Assembly (NCBI RefSeq): GCF_030295425.1
Contig: NZ_AP027081.1
Coordinates: 1,302,001 to 1,366,000 of the forward strand
DNA: 64,000 nt
DNA from: Mesoterricola sediminis
Lineage (GTDB): Bacteria; Acidobacteriota; Holophagae; Holophagales; Holophagaceae
Direction of reading: 5' to 3'
Shown here: piece by piece, positions 7,837 through 15,761 of the stretch
Position numbering within the stretch: position 1 is the stretch's first letter
Layout: every line of letters begins with the position of its first letter
The notes under the pieces: model-generated
Seen by the model: the letters and a program-made list of their open reading frames with translations, nothing else
Told to the model about the DNA's origin: nothing
Databases searched by the model: none
Made by a program: the position numbers and the translations under genes

Positions 7837-8445
7837 CTACTGGGCCTGGATGGCCTCGAGCAGCGCCTTGGCCTGCTGCCCCTGCGGGCTGTCGGGAGCC
7901 AGCTCCACGAGGCGGGTCCACGCCTTCCTGGCGGCGGCGGTGTCCTTGAGGTCGTTGGCGTAGACGATGCCGATGTTGAGCAGGCTCGGCAGGTGCTTGG
8001 GATCGGCCGCGTTGGCCTTCTTGAAGTTGGCGAGGGCCTTGTCGTAGGCCTTCAGCTCGCGGAGCATGACGCCCTGGTCCGTGAGCACGTCGGCGATGCG
8101 CGGGTGCTTCGGGTTCAGCTCGATGGCCTTGGCGTAGGCGTCCACGGAGGCCTGGGGCTGGTGGGTGTCGAAGTAGTCGTTGCCCAGCTGGACCCAGGCG
8201 TCGAAGTTCTTGGGGTCGCGCTCGAGGGCGGCCTTGGTGGCGTTGATGCGGCCGAAGGCCTCCACCTGGCCCTGGCCCATGCCCGGGGGCATGCCGCCCG
8301 GCATGCCCGGGGCCGGCGCCGCGGCCGGGGCCGCCGGGTGCGTGTGGCCCTGGTTGGAGCCGATCCAATAGCCCAGTCCGAAGCCTCCCAAAAGGCCAGC
8401 CACCAAGCCAGTGCCCAGGCCGATGAGGATGTTGCGGTTCTCCAC
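7837..8445 (-). CDS. Membrane-anchored tetratricopeptide (TPR) protein
   Basis: 202 residues. An N-terminal hydrophobic anchor rich in Gly (residues about 5-28) is followed by a His/Pro/Met linker and three to four TPR units (e.g. FDAWVQLGNDYFDTHQPQASVDAYAKAI and LPSLLNIGIVYAN). TPRs mediate protein contacts; the partner is unknown. The start chosen is a GTG at 8445 with GGAGG ideally spaced; an in-frame ATG at 8469 would overlap this ribosome site. It is convergent with the barrel gene and upstream of nothing else on its strand until hmgA. Confidence 0.8.
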   Translation of the reverse strand: MENRNILIGLGTGLVAGLLGGFGLGYWIGSNQGHTHPAAPAAAPAPGMPGGMPPGMGQGQVEAFGRINATKAALERDPKNFDAWVQLGNDYFDTHQPQASVDAYAKAIELNPKHPRIADVLTDQGVMLRELKAYDKALANFKKANAADPKHLPSLLNIGIVYANDLKDTAAARKAWTRLVELAPDSPQGQQAKALLEAIQAQ

Positions 8446-8509
8446 GATGCCTCCAACCCGTCGCGTCACAACGGGTCGGCCATTCTCTCATGAAATGCCG
8501 CCCGCTCCC

Positions 8510-9631
8510 TCATTTCCAGGAGGCCCAGTAGGCCTCGTTCTCGACGCCCCGGGCGGCTTCCGTGGCCTCCAGGGGACGCAGGGTGTCCACCATGACGGCC
8601 ACCTCGTCCGTGCGGTCCTTGAGGCGGCTGGCGGGGATGGCCTTGGGGTGCGGACCGTGGTGGATGCCCTGGGGGTGCCAGGTCACCATGCCGGGGCCGA
8701 TGCCCTCCCGGCTGAAGAAGTGTCCGTCGGAGTAGAACAGCACCTCGTCGTAGTCGATGTTCGCGTGGTAGAAGGGCACGCGCATGGCGCCCGCCTCCTC
8801 CTCGAAGGGGCGGGGCAGGAAGGAGCAGATGACGAAGTTGCGGCCCAGGAAGGTGCTGTGGGCGCTGGGCGGCAGGTGGTAGCGGGGGCTGACGACGGGC
8901 CGGATGTCCTTGACGTTGATCCGCCACACGGTGAGGTCCCCCTTCCAGCCCACGACGTCGTTGGGGTTGAAGGGGTAGGTCACCCGGGTGATCTCCCCGC
9001 GCCGCTTCACGTGGACGGTCCAGGGCCGGTCGGGTTCCGCCGGCGCCTCGGGCTCGGGGGTGTCGATGACCGCGGGATCGAAGAGCGCGTGGGCCCCCAG
9101 CTGGTTCCGGTCGGGGAGGGTGACCTCGGAGGCGCTCTCGATGAGCAGGTGCTCCTGGGGTCCGGGGCCCGGCAGGAAACGGTACGTGGTGCCCCGGGGG
9201 ATCACCAGGTAGTCGCCCTGGGCGTAGTCCAGGACGCCGAAGGTGCACTCGAGGCGGCCCCCGCCGCGGTGGACGTAGTGGACGTCGTCCCCGTCGGCGT
9301 TGCGGTAGAGGAAGTCCATGGCCCCGGGGCGGACCCAGTGCAGGGCGACGTCCTCGTTGCGCAGGAAACAGGTGGGGGCGAAGGCGGCGGGCCGGTCCCC
9401 GGCCGCCGGGGGCGCCAGGCGGTTCAGGTCGTACGACCGGGGGCGGAGGGGGCCCTCGATGTCCGTCCACCCGGTGGGAGGGTGGGCGCGGTACAGGTGG
9501 GTGGTCCGCCCGAAGAAGCCCTGCCGGGCGAACTCCTCCTCGTAGGTGCCTTCGGGCAGGTCCACGTGGGCCTGGCGGGTGATCCGCCCCTTCCGGAGGG
9601 GAAAGAGGCTGGTTTCGTTCACGAGCTTCAT
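8510..9631 (-). CDS. hmgA: Homogentisate 1,2-dioxygenase
   Basis: 373 residues. Opens the aromatic ring of homogentisate to give maleylacetoacetate, the central step of tyrosine/phenylalanine breakdown. The double-cupin core shows IDYDEVLFYSDGHF (Glu ligand) and HPQGIHHGPHP (iron-binding His cluster), as in known enzymes. Length is somewhat shorter than the about 430 residues of proteobacterial and eukaryotic HmgA but typical of the short bacterial form. Divergently transcribed from hppD with a 106-bp shared regulatory gap. Together with hppD and the FAH-family gene it gives most of the pathway. Confidence 0.93.
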   Translation of the reverse strand: MKLVNETSLFPLRKGRITRQAHVDLPEGTYEEEFARQGFFGRTTHLYRAHPPTGWTDIEGPLRPRSYDLNRLAPPAAGDRPAAFAPTCFLRNEDVALHWVRPGAMDFLYRNADGDDVHYVHRGGGRLECTFGVLDYAQGDYLVIPRGTTYRFLPGPGPQEHLLIESASEVTLPDRNQLGAHALFDPAVIDTPEPEAPAEPDRPWTVHVKRRGEITRVTYPFNPNDVVGWKGDLTVWRINVKDIRPVVSPRYHLPPSAHSTFLGRNFVICSFLPRPFEEEAGAMRVPFYHANIDYDEVLFYSDGHFFSREGIGPGMVTWHPQGIHHGPHPKAIPASRLKDRTDEVAVMVDTLRPLEATEAARGVENEAYWASWK

Positions 9632-9679
9632 GGGGTCACCTGGGAAAAGGCACGGCCAGCATACCTCCAAGGCGCGACA

Positions 9680-9722
9680 TTGTCTCAATCTCCCGGAGGA
9701 TGATAGGATCCTGGATCCTCCG
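9680..9722 (+). promoter_or_regulatory. Candidate hppD promoter with inverted repeat
   Basis: In the hmgA-hppD divergent gap, TTGTCT (9680-9685) and TAGGAT (9704-9709) are spaced 18 bp and could be -35 and -10 boxes. A perfect 8-bp inverted repeat, CGGAGGAT and ATCCTCCG (9694-9701 and 9715-9722), straddles the putative -10. It could be an operator controlling hppD and perhaps hmgA. This is pattern evidence only; no regulator gene is adjacent. Confidence 0.35.
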
Positions 9723-9737
9723 ACCGGGAGTTGGCGC

Positions 9738-10847
9738 ATGACCAGGACCACCTTCGACCTCACCACCCAGCCCGACGCGGGCGCGGCCACGAACCCCCTG
9801 GGGATCGTGCGCATCGACCACTTCCAGATGACGGGCGTGCTGGACCGGCTCGAGCCCCTGTACCGGCGCCTGGGCTTCCACCGCGCGGCCTCCGGCCGGG
9901 CGCCCTGGGGCCGCCTCGTCCATCTGCGCCAGAACCGCATGGACGTGCTGATCCTCGAGGCCGACGACACCCACCGGGCCGGGCGCTACTTCAAGGCCCA
10001 CGGCGAGGGCGTCTGCGCCCTCAACTTCGAGGTGGCCGACCTGGACGCGGCCCTGGCGCACGCCCGGTCCGCCGGCGCCAAGATCATGCAGGAGCCCGAG
10101 ACGCACGCCCTGGGCGGCGGCACCCTGCGCTTCGCCGCCATCAAGGGGGTGGGGGACGTCCTCAACTACCTGGTGGAGCGCCGGGGCGAGGTGGAGCCCT
10201 TCTGGCCCTTCCTGGAGCCGGATCCGGGCCTCCCCCTCTGCGAGCCCGGCCTCGTGCGGGTGGACCACCTCACCAACAACGTGGGGCCCGGCGAGATGGA
10301 GCCCCTGGTGGACTTCTACCGGCGGGTCTTCGGGTTCACCGTCACCCGCACCTTCGCCATCCGCGGCCAGCTGGGCACGGGCCTCAACTCCAAGGTCGTC
10401 CAGAGCGCCGACAGCCGGGTGATCATCCCCATCAACGAGCCCACCGACGCGCGGAGCCAGATCCAGGAATTCGTCAACCGCCACAACGGCCAGGGCGTCC
10501 AGCACATCGCCATGTCCACCAACGACATCCAGGGCACCCTCCAGGTGCTGACGGAGCAGGGCTTCCAGTTCCTGAAGGTGCCGGCCACGTACTACGAGCT
10601 CCTGCCCGGCCGGATCCAGGCGGGGGGCTATACCGTCCGGGAGGACCTCCGCTCGCTGGAAACGCTGGGCGTCCAGGTGGACGGCGACGCCTCCGGCTAC
10701 CTCCTCCAGATCTTCAGCGAGGACCAGATCGGCCCCCTCTTCTTCGAGATCATCCAGCGGCGGGGGAACATGGGCTTCGGGGAAGGGAACTTCCAGGCCC
10801 TCTACGACTCGATCGAGCTCGACCAGCAGCGTCGCGGCGTGCTCTAG
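9738..10847 (+). CDS. hppD: 4-hydroxyphenylpyruvate dioxygenase
   Basis: 369 residues. Converts 4-hydroxyphenylpyruvate to homogentisate with Fe(II) and O2. Two vicinal-oxygen-chelate halves are visible: an N-terminal one starting IVRIDHFQMTG and the catalytic C-terminal one with VRVDHLTNNV (His), GVQHIAMST (His) and LFFEIIQRRG (Glu). The tail GNMGFGEGNFQALYDSIE matches the C-terminal gating helix region of the family. Its stop overlaps the end of the convergent Spy/CpxP-like gene by 4 bp. Pathway context (hmgA, FAH) supports the assignment. Confidence 0.96.
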   Translation: MTRTTFDLTTQPDAGAATNPLGIVRIDHFQMTGVLDRLEPLYRRLGFHRAASGRAPWGRLVHLRQNRMDVLILEADDTHRAGRYFKAHGEGVCALNFEVADLDAALAHARSAGAKIMQEPETHALGGGTLRFAAIKGVGDVLNYLVERRGEVEPFWPFLEPDPGLPLCEPGLVRVDHLTNNVGPGEMEPLVDFYRRVFGFTVTRTFAIRGQLGTGLNSKVVQSADSRVIIPINEPTDARSQIQEFVNRHNGQGVQHIAMSTNDIQGTLQVLTEQGFQFLKVPATYYELLPGRIQAGGYTVREDLRSLETLGVQVDGDASGYLLQIFSEDQIGPLFFEIIQRRGNMGFGEGNFQALYDSIELDQQRRGVL

Positions 10848-11380
10848 CGCGGCGGCGGCAGCTCCTCGGCCAGGGCGCGCTGGGCGGCCCGGGCCTGGGC
10901 CTGCTTGTCCTGGATGCGCTTCCAGGTGGCCCGCTGCTCGGGGGTGAGGAGGGCCAGGAGGTCCCGGGTCCGGGCGCGCTGGGCGAGGAGCAGCCGGAAG
11001 CGGGCGTCGGCGGCGGCGGTGTGGAGGGCCCGGAGCTGGGCCTCGGGGACGGCGGGGTCCCCGGCGGCGGTCCGCAGGGCCTCTTCCTGCGCCCACAGGG
11101 CCTGGTGGAGGGGCCGGTCCGCTTCGCGTCCCTGGTCCAGGAGGCCCTTCACGGCCTTCGCCTGCTCCGGGGTGAGGCCGAGGGCGTGGAGGGGCAGATC
11201 GAATCCGCCGGGCCGCATCCCTCCGCGCGGGTCGCCGGGGTGGCCGGGTCCCCGGTCGCCGGGGCCGCCGGGGCCCGGGCCTTCCAGGTCGGGGCGCCCG
11301 CCCTGGGGCGGGAAGCCGGGGGCCTGGGCCGCGAGGGGCAGCGCCAGCAGGGCGAGGCAGGGGAGAACGGAGCGGAACAT
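10844..11380 (-). CDS. Periplasmic Spy/CpxP-like protein
   Basis: 178 residues: signal peptide (MFRSVLPCLALLALPLAAQA), a Gly/Pro/Asp-rich linker, then a helical domain with LGLTPEQAKAV and LLTPEQRATWKRI, two LTxxQ-like motifs typical of the Spy/CpxP/CnrX family. Such proteins act as envelope chaperones or metal sensors; here no metal site can be assigned. It lies 116 bp downstream of the LytTR regulator gene on the same strand and could belong to that signalling locus. Confidence 0.75.
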   Translation of the reverse strand: MFRSVLPCLALLALPLAAQAPGFPPQGGRPDLEGPGPGGPGDRGPGHPGDPRGGMRPGGFDLPLHALGLTPEQAKAVKGLLDQGREADRPLHQALWAQEEALRTAAGDPAVPEAQLRALHTAAADARFRLLLAQRARTRDLLALLTPEQRATWKRIQDKQAQARAAQRALAEELPPPR

Positions 11381-11496
11381 GGGGCCTCCTGGGGGTCGTT
11401 CGCAGTCCCAGCATGGGGCCCCGCGCAGGGGCGTCCAGGCGCACGCGCCGGACCGTGTGGGCCTCCCGCCGGGCGGGTCCCGCGCGCCGCCGGGCG

Positions 11497-12219
11497 TCAG
11501 AGGCCCAGGCGCTCCCGGAGGCGGGGGGCGCCGCCCCGGCTGGCCTCCACCTCCACGCCGCCGGTGAGCCGCACGAAGGCGCGTCCGCCGGGCGCGGGCC
11601 GCAGCCCCACGACGGCCTCGGGCCGGATGAGGAGGTGGCGGTGGATGCGCAGGAGGCCCGCCGCGGGGAAGGCGGCCTCCACCTCGCCCAGGGAGGTCCA
11701 GCTGGTGCGCATGCGCTGGCCCGCGTGGGCGAAGACCACCTCGTTCTCCACCTCGAAGTGGGTGGTGCGGGCCAGGTCCACGAACACGAGGCCTTCCCCG
11801 GCGTGGACGGGGTAGCGCACCGGGCCCTGGGAGGGCGGTGGCGCGGGGACGGCCTCGGGGCCGCGGCGGCTCTCGATGCGCTTCAGGGCGCGCTCCAGCC
11901 GGGAGGCGGTGATGGGCTTGAGGAGGTAGTCGGTGGCCTCGGAGTCGAAGGCCTCCACCGCGTGCTCCGGAAAGGCGGTGGTGAGGACCGCGGGGATCCG
12001 CCCGTCCAGGGACTTGAGGATCGCGAGGCCGTCCAGGTTGGGCATGTGGATGTCCAGGAACAGGGCGTCCAGGGTCCGGGGGTTGGCGAGCCATTCGGAC
12101 AGGCCCCTCCCCTCCCGGAAGACCGCCACGATCTCGCAGCCGGCCTCCTCCAGGAGGCGGACCAGGCGCTTGGCGCTCAGGTCCTCGTCTTCGGCGACGG
12201 CGACGCGGAGTCGGCTCAT
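11497..12219 (-). CDS. LytTR-type response regulator
   Basis: 240 residues. N-terminal receiver domain with acidic pocket AEDED, phospho-Asp in LFLDIHMPN, Thr in LTTAF and Lys in LLKPI; C-terminal LytTR DNA-binding domain (LLRIHRHLLIRPEAV). LytTR proteins bind pairs of direct repeats about two helical turns apart. The gene overlaps the stop of the sensor kinase gene by 4 bp (ATGA), so the two form a translationally coupled pair. A candidate binding site lies at 13602-13634. Confidence 0.92.
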   Translation of the reverse strand: MSRLRVAVAEDEDLSAKRLVRLLEEAGCEIVAVFREGRGLSEWLANPRTLDALFLDIHMPNLDGLAILKSLDGRIPAVLTTAFPEHAVEAFDSEATDYLLKPITASRLERALKRIESRRGPEAVPAPPPSQGPVRYPVHAGEGLVFVDLARTTHFEVENEVVFAHAGQRMRTSWTSLGEVEAAFPAAGLLRIHRHLLIRPEAVVGLRPAPGGRAFVRLTGGVEVEASRGGAPRLRERLGL

Positions 12220-13304
12220 GGCTTCTCCTTCATGGACACGCGGGCCACGGTGCGGTCCCCCTCCTGGCCCAGGGTCAGGCTGGCGTCGAGTTCGCGCCGG
12301 AGCTCCAGGCGCTCCCGGAGGTTGCCCAGGCCCACGCCCTCCTTGGCGCCCGGGGCCAGGGGGAGGCCGGTGTTGGCCGCGAAGAGCGCGACCCGGGCAC
12401 CCTCCCGCACCACCCCCAGCTCGAGCTCGCCGCCCGTGTCGCAGGGGCTGATGCCGTGCTTGATGGCGTTCTCCGCCAGGGGCTGGAGGAGGAGGGGCGG
12501 CAGCCGGAGGTCGTCGGCCCAGGCCGGCCACGCCCACCGGACGCGGAGGCGCGGACCCAGGCGCATGGACTCCATGGCCAGGTAGGCCTCCACCAGCTGG
12601 CGCTCCTTGGCCAAGGGCAGGAGCTCCACCTCCCCGTGGCGGGTCAGCATGCGGTAGAGATCCGCGAGACGCGCGATCATCTCTTCGGCGGCGGCGGGAT
12701 CCTCGTGGACCAGCTCCGAGAGGCTGTTGAGGGCGTTGTAGAGGACGTGGGGCTCCAGCTGGCCCTGGAGGGCCTGGGACCGGGCCTGGCGCAGCAGGCC
12801 GGCCGTGCGCAGCTCCCGCAGGCGGGTGGCCTCCCGGCCCGCGAACAGCCAGCCAAAGATGATGCTCGCGGCCAGGTTGAGGACGCCCAGCCCGAGGGCG
12901 GGGAAGGGCCGGCCCCCCGGGCCGGGGCCATGGGGGCCGCCTGGCGGCGGCAGGTCCAGGCCCGGGGGCGGCCCGACGTCGGGGGGGCGTTCCATGGACA
13001 GCAGATGGAGGAGGGTCACCAGGAGGCCCACCCACAGGAGGCCGAAGACCAGGGATTGGAGGAACCCGCGGCCCACCGACGCCATGGGCGCGTCGTCCCC
13101 GGTCCACTGCCAGGGGATCGGCGCCAGGACCAGCTGGGCGAAGAGCATGAGGAAGGGGGTCACCAGCTCGGCCGCGCTCAGGTGGCTGGGGCCGAGCATC
13201 ACGCGGAAAAGGCAGAACATGCCGCCGACCAGCAGGAGCAGGCCCACGCTGGCGCGGTCCGTGAGCCGCTGCCGGAGGGAGGGGATGATCATTTCCTGCC
13301 GCAT
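12216..13304 (-). CDS. LytS-type sensor histidine kinase
   Basis: 362 residues. Four or five hydrophobic segments in the first about 180 residues with a Pro/Gly-rich loop, then a His_kinase domain: QGQLEPHVLYNALNSLSELV holds the phospho-accepting His with the Asn of this family, followed by an ATPase domain (PLLLQPLAENAIKHG; GVGLGNLRERL). The layout is that of LytS/YpdA kinases, which pair with LytTR regulators. ATG at 13304 has AGG upstream; the frame stays open further upstream but the extension is Arg/Pro-rich and unlike a membrane N-terminus. The signal sensed is unknown. Confidence 0.9.
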   Translation of the reverse strand: MRQEMIIPSLRQRLTDRASVGLLLLVGGMFCLFRVMLGPSHLSAAELVTPFLMLFAQLVLAPIPWQWTGDDAPMASVGRGFLQSLVFGLLWVGLLVTLLHLLSMERPPDVGPPPGLDLPPPGGPHGPGPGGRPFPALGLGVLNLAASIIFGWLFAGREATRLRELRTAGLLRQARSQALQGQLEPHVLYNALNSLSELVHEDPAAAEEMIARLADLYRMLTRHGEVELLPLAKERQLVEAYLAMESMRLGPRLRVRWAWPAWADDLRLPPLLLQPLAENAIKHGISPCDTGGELELGVVREGARVALFAANTGLPLAPGAKEGVGLGNLRERLELRRELDASLTLGQEGDRTVARVSMKEKP

Positions 13305-13741
13305 GGCCGCCTTTTCCTGGGCGGCCGCGGGGCCGCGTCTCCATGAAAGCGCGAAACCCGCCCAAAGGGGGAGAGGGACCGCCGAACGTCGCTGGCGCAC
13401 CGCCCGCCGGCGCCGGGGCTGGGTCCGGTGACGGGGCGGGGACGGGCCCGGGAGGGCCTTGGGAGGCCTGGGGGCCGCCGGCGCGCGGCCGGAATTGCCG
13501 ATCCGGGTGTAAGTCAATCAATGATAAAGGTTGACGCGATCGCGGCGTCCCGGGGGGGCCGAGGCCGCCGAGGGGGGTCGCCTCGCCGGGCGGGTCCTTC
13601 GCGACGTTGGGCGGGGCCGGGTCGACGTTGGGCGCAAAGGCTCACTGGGAGCGGGTCCCGGGCCGATCCAAGGGGGGTCCGGGTTGGCGGGTCCCTTGCG
13701 TCGAAGCCTTTGGACCGTGTCCACCTTCCAAGGAGGTCTCC
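13305..13741. other. 437-bp divergent intergenic region
   Basis: Lies between the sensor kinase gene (minus) and the repeat-protein gene (plus). It is GC-rich apart from a short AT-richer island near 13512-13530. Apart from the 12-bp direct repeats at 13602-13634 I see no gene, RNA or clear promoter boxes. Confidence 0.5.
13602..13634 (+). promoter_or_regulatory. Direct repeat with 21-bp period, candidate LytTR binding site
   Basis: CGACGTTGGGCG occurs at 13602-13613 and again, identically, at 13623-13634. The period is 21 bp, two turns of the helix, the arrangement bound by LytTR regulators. It lies about 107 bp before the start of the repeat-protein gene at 13742 and beside a LytS/LytTR pair. 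The repeat is seen directly; the regulatory link is inferred. Confidence 0.45.
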
Positions 13742-14455
13742 ATGAACATCACCGCCACAGGGTCGTCGAGCTTGACGGCCCTCTACCTGCAGCGGCTGCT
13801 GGGCAGCAGCTCGACGGTGTCCGATGACGACACCGACGACAGCTCGGGCACCACCGACATCCTCTCCATCTCCTCGGCGGCCCAGACGGCCAGCGCCCAG
13901 GGCACCGATCCGTTCAAGGCGGACCTGGACAAGCTGGAGTCCGCGCTCTCCTCCGGGGACCTCAGCACGGCCAAGAGCACCTACGCGGCCATGCTGGAGC
14001 AGATGAAGCGGCACGGGGACGTCCCGTCCGACTTCAAGGCCCTGGGCGACGCCCTGGATTCGGGCGATACGGCCGCGGCCACCTCGGCCCTGTCCACGGT
14101 CAAGTCGAACATGGCGGCCCAGGCGCCTCCGCCGCCGCCCTCGGGGGGGAGCAATCCTCTGAAGAACGACCTGGACCAGCTGAGCGCGCTGCTCGGAAGC
14201 GGGGACACCTCCTCCGCCCAGACGCTCTTCGACACGATCCTCGGAAAGGCCCAGGGCCTGTCCAGCGACAGTTCCACCAGCGACTCGGTGAGCTCGCTCA
14301 CCTCCGCCCTGGCCTCCGGCGACACCGCCAGCGCCAGCACCGCCCTGGCCGATCTCCTGGCCAGGCTGCAGTCCCAGGCCGCGACCTCCACCCATGCCCG
14401 CAGCCTGGAATCCGTGGCCGCTGCGGCCTACAGCTCGGTGGCCAGCAACAGCTGA
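13742..14455 (+). CDS. Repeat protein of unknown function (SGD repeats)
   Basis: 237 residues, Ser/Ala/Asp-rich, preceded by a strong AAGGAGG. No signal peptide or membrane segment. After a Ser/Asp-rich N-terminus (about 55 residues) come four units of the form LxxALxSGDxxxAxxxxxxxL: LESALSSGDLSTAKSTYAAML, LGDALDSGDTAAATSAL, LSALLGSGDTSSAQTLF and LTSALASGDTASASTAL. They are arranged as two about 70-residue repeats, each opened by PFKADLDKL or PLKNDLDQL and split by a PPPPPSGG hinge. The pattern suggests a short helical-hairpin solenoid. I do not recognise the family. It may be under control of the adjacent LytTR system. Confidence 0.8.
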   Translation: MNITATGSSSLTALYLQRLLGSSSTVSDDDTDDSSGTTDILSISSAAQTASAQGTDPFKADLDKLESALSSGDLSTAKSTYAAMLEQMKRHGDVPSDFKALGDALDSGDTAAATSALSTVKSNMAAQAPPPPPSGGSNPLKNDLDQLSALLGSGDTSSAQTLFDTILGKAQGLSSDSSTSDSVSSLTSALASGDTASASTALADLLARLQSQAATSTHARSLESVAAAAYSSVASNS

Positions 14456-14459
14456 CCCC

Positions 14460-14484
14460 GGGAGGGTTCCGGACCCGCCCTCCC
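14460..14484 (+). terminator. Possible GC-rich terminator hairpin
   Basis: GGGAGGG (14460-14466) can pair with CCCTCCC (14478-14484) five bases after the repeat-protein stop. There is no T-tract, so confidence is low. Confidence 0.3.
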
Positions 14485-14533
14485 CGGATCGCGCCCGGGG
14501 ATGGCCGGCAGGGGGGCGGGCCGGAGCCCGGTT

Positions 14534-15283
14534 TCAGAGCATCAGCCCGCCGCCGCCCGCGGGGATGTAGGCGCCGGTGAGGTAGCCGCACCCGTCGGAG
14601 ACCACGGCGGCGATGATGCCGGCGATGTCCTCGGGGGTGCCGTTGCGGCGCAGGGGCACGTGCCGCGCGGCCATGGCCTTGAGGTCGCCGGGCATGAAGC
14701 GGGTCGCGTCGGTCTCCGTGAGCCCGGGGGCGACGACGTTCACGCGGATGCCGTGGGGGCCCAGCTCGAGGGCCAGGGCCTTGGCGAACCCGTCCAGGCC
14801 CGACTTGGCGGTGGTGTGGGCCGCGAAGCCCTCGCCGGGGTGCCGGGAGAGGCCGCTGCTGACCGCCACGATGCAGCCGCCGCCCCGGCGGATCATGCCG
14901 GGGACGGCCGCCTTGCAGGGGTGGAAGGCCGAGGCCAGCTCCCCGAGGAGCTTCTGCTGGAAGCCCTCCCAGGGCATCTCGGTGAAGGGCGCCATCGGGA
15001 AGCTCATGTTGGCGTTGAGGACCAGGGTGTCCACGGGGCCCAGGGCCGCCTCGGCCCGCGCGAAGAGCGCCTCCACCTGCGCGGCGTCCCTCACGTCGGC
15101 CTGGATGGCGACGGCCTTGCCGCCCGCGGCCTCGATGTCCCGGACGACGGCCGCGGCCGCCTCCGCGTTGTTCGCGTAGTTCACGGCGACCGCCGCGCCC
15201 CGGCGGGCGAGTTCCCGGGCCGCGGCGGCGCCGATGCCCCGCGAAGCCCCCGTCACGAGCGCGATCCTGCCCTTCAGCGACAT
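14534..15283 (-). CDS. Short-chain dehydrogenase/reductase with His in place of catalytic Tyr
   Basis: 249 residues, classical SDR length. The cofactor motif TGASRGIG sits at residues 11-18 and NAN near 92. The catalytic Ser is in VAVSSG, but where YxxxK is expected the sequence is AAHTTAKSG: the Lys is present and His replaces Tyr. The C-terminal PGLTETDATRF and YIPAGGGG segments are family-typical. FabG-like annotation is tempting but the altered catalytic residue makes a plain 3-oxoacyl reductase role doubtful. It is 29 bp downstream of the 148-aa hypothetical gene on the same strand. Substrate unknown. Confidence 0.85.
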   Translation of the reverse strand: MSLKGRIALVTGASRGIGAAAARELARRGAAVAVNYANNAEAAAAVVRDIEAAGGKAVAIQADVRDAAQVEALFARAEAALGPVDTLVLNANMSFPMAPFTEMPWEGFQQKLLGELASAFHPCKAAVPGMIRRGGGCIVAVSSGLSRHPGEGFAAHTTAKSGLDGFAKALALELGPHGIRVNVVAPGLTETDATRFMPGDLKAMAARHVPLRRNGTPEDIAGIIAAVVSDGCGYLTGAYIPAGGGGLML

Positions 15284-15312
15284 GGCTGCCTCCTGGTTTC
15301 CAGGCGGCGATT

Positions 15313-15759
15313 CTACCTCGCCCAGGCCAGGCTGTCCCGCTTGGCCTCCCAGTGGGCGCCCAGGTCCAGGGCGATCGCCCGGTCGCACAGCTCCAGGGCT
15401 CCGTGGAAGTCCGCCAGTTCCGTGAGGGCCTGCACCCCGCGCTCCAGGGCGGTGGAGCCCTCCAGGAAGCGCCGGTAGCCGTGGCCCAGGTCCTCCTCGA
15501 GGCTGGGCAGGTGGCGCAGGAAGGCCTGGACGGCCTCCGCCGTCCCCTCCCAGTCCTGGGCCAGGGCGCGCTCCTCGGCGAGGAGCGAGAAGGCCGCGCC
15601 CTTCACGGCGTTGGGCAGGGACCCCTGCTCCGAGAGGGTCCGCTCCAGGTACTTGAGGCCCTGGCCGGCGCCCCGGAGCCGGGCCTCCTGGTGCCCCGCG
15701 AGGAGATCGTCCAGGATCTCCCGGACGGACTTGGTGACGCGCTCGATCCGCTTGGCCAT
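15313..15759 (-). CDS. Hypothetical helical protein
   Basis: 148 residues, start MAKRIERVTKSVREIL, predominantly helical with Leu/Ala/Glu, no signal peptide or membrane segment. A weak TPR-like feel (GALELCDRAIALDLGAHWEAKRD) can be seen at the C-terminus. It begins two bases after the stop of the LysO-family gene, so both are probably in one transcript. Function unknown. Confidence 0.7.
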   Translation of the reverse strand: MAKRIERVTKSVREILDDLLAGHQEARLRGAGQGLKYLERTLSEQGSLPNAVKGAAFSLLAEERALAQDWEGTAEAVQAFLRHLPSLEEDLGHGYRRFLEGSTALERGVQALTELADFHGALELCDRAIALDLGAHWEAKRDSLAWAR

Positions 15760-15761
15760 GG

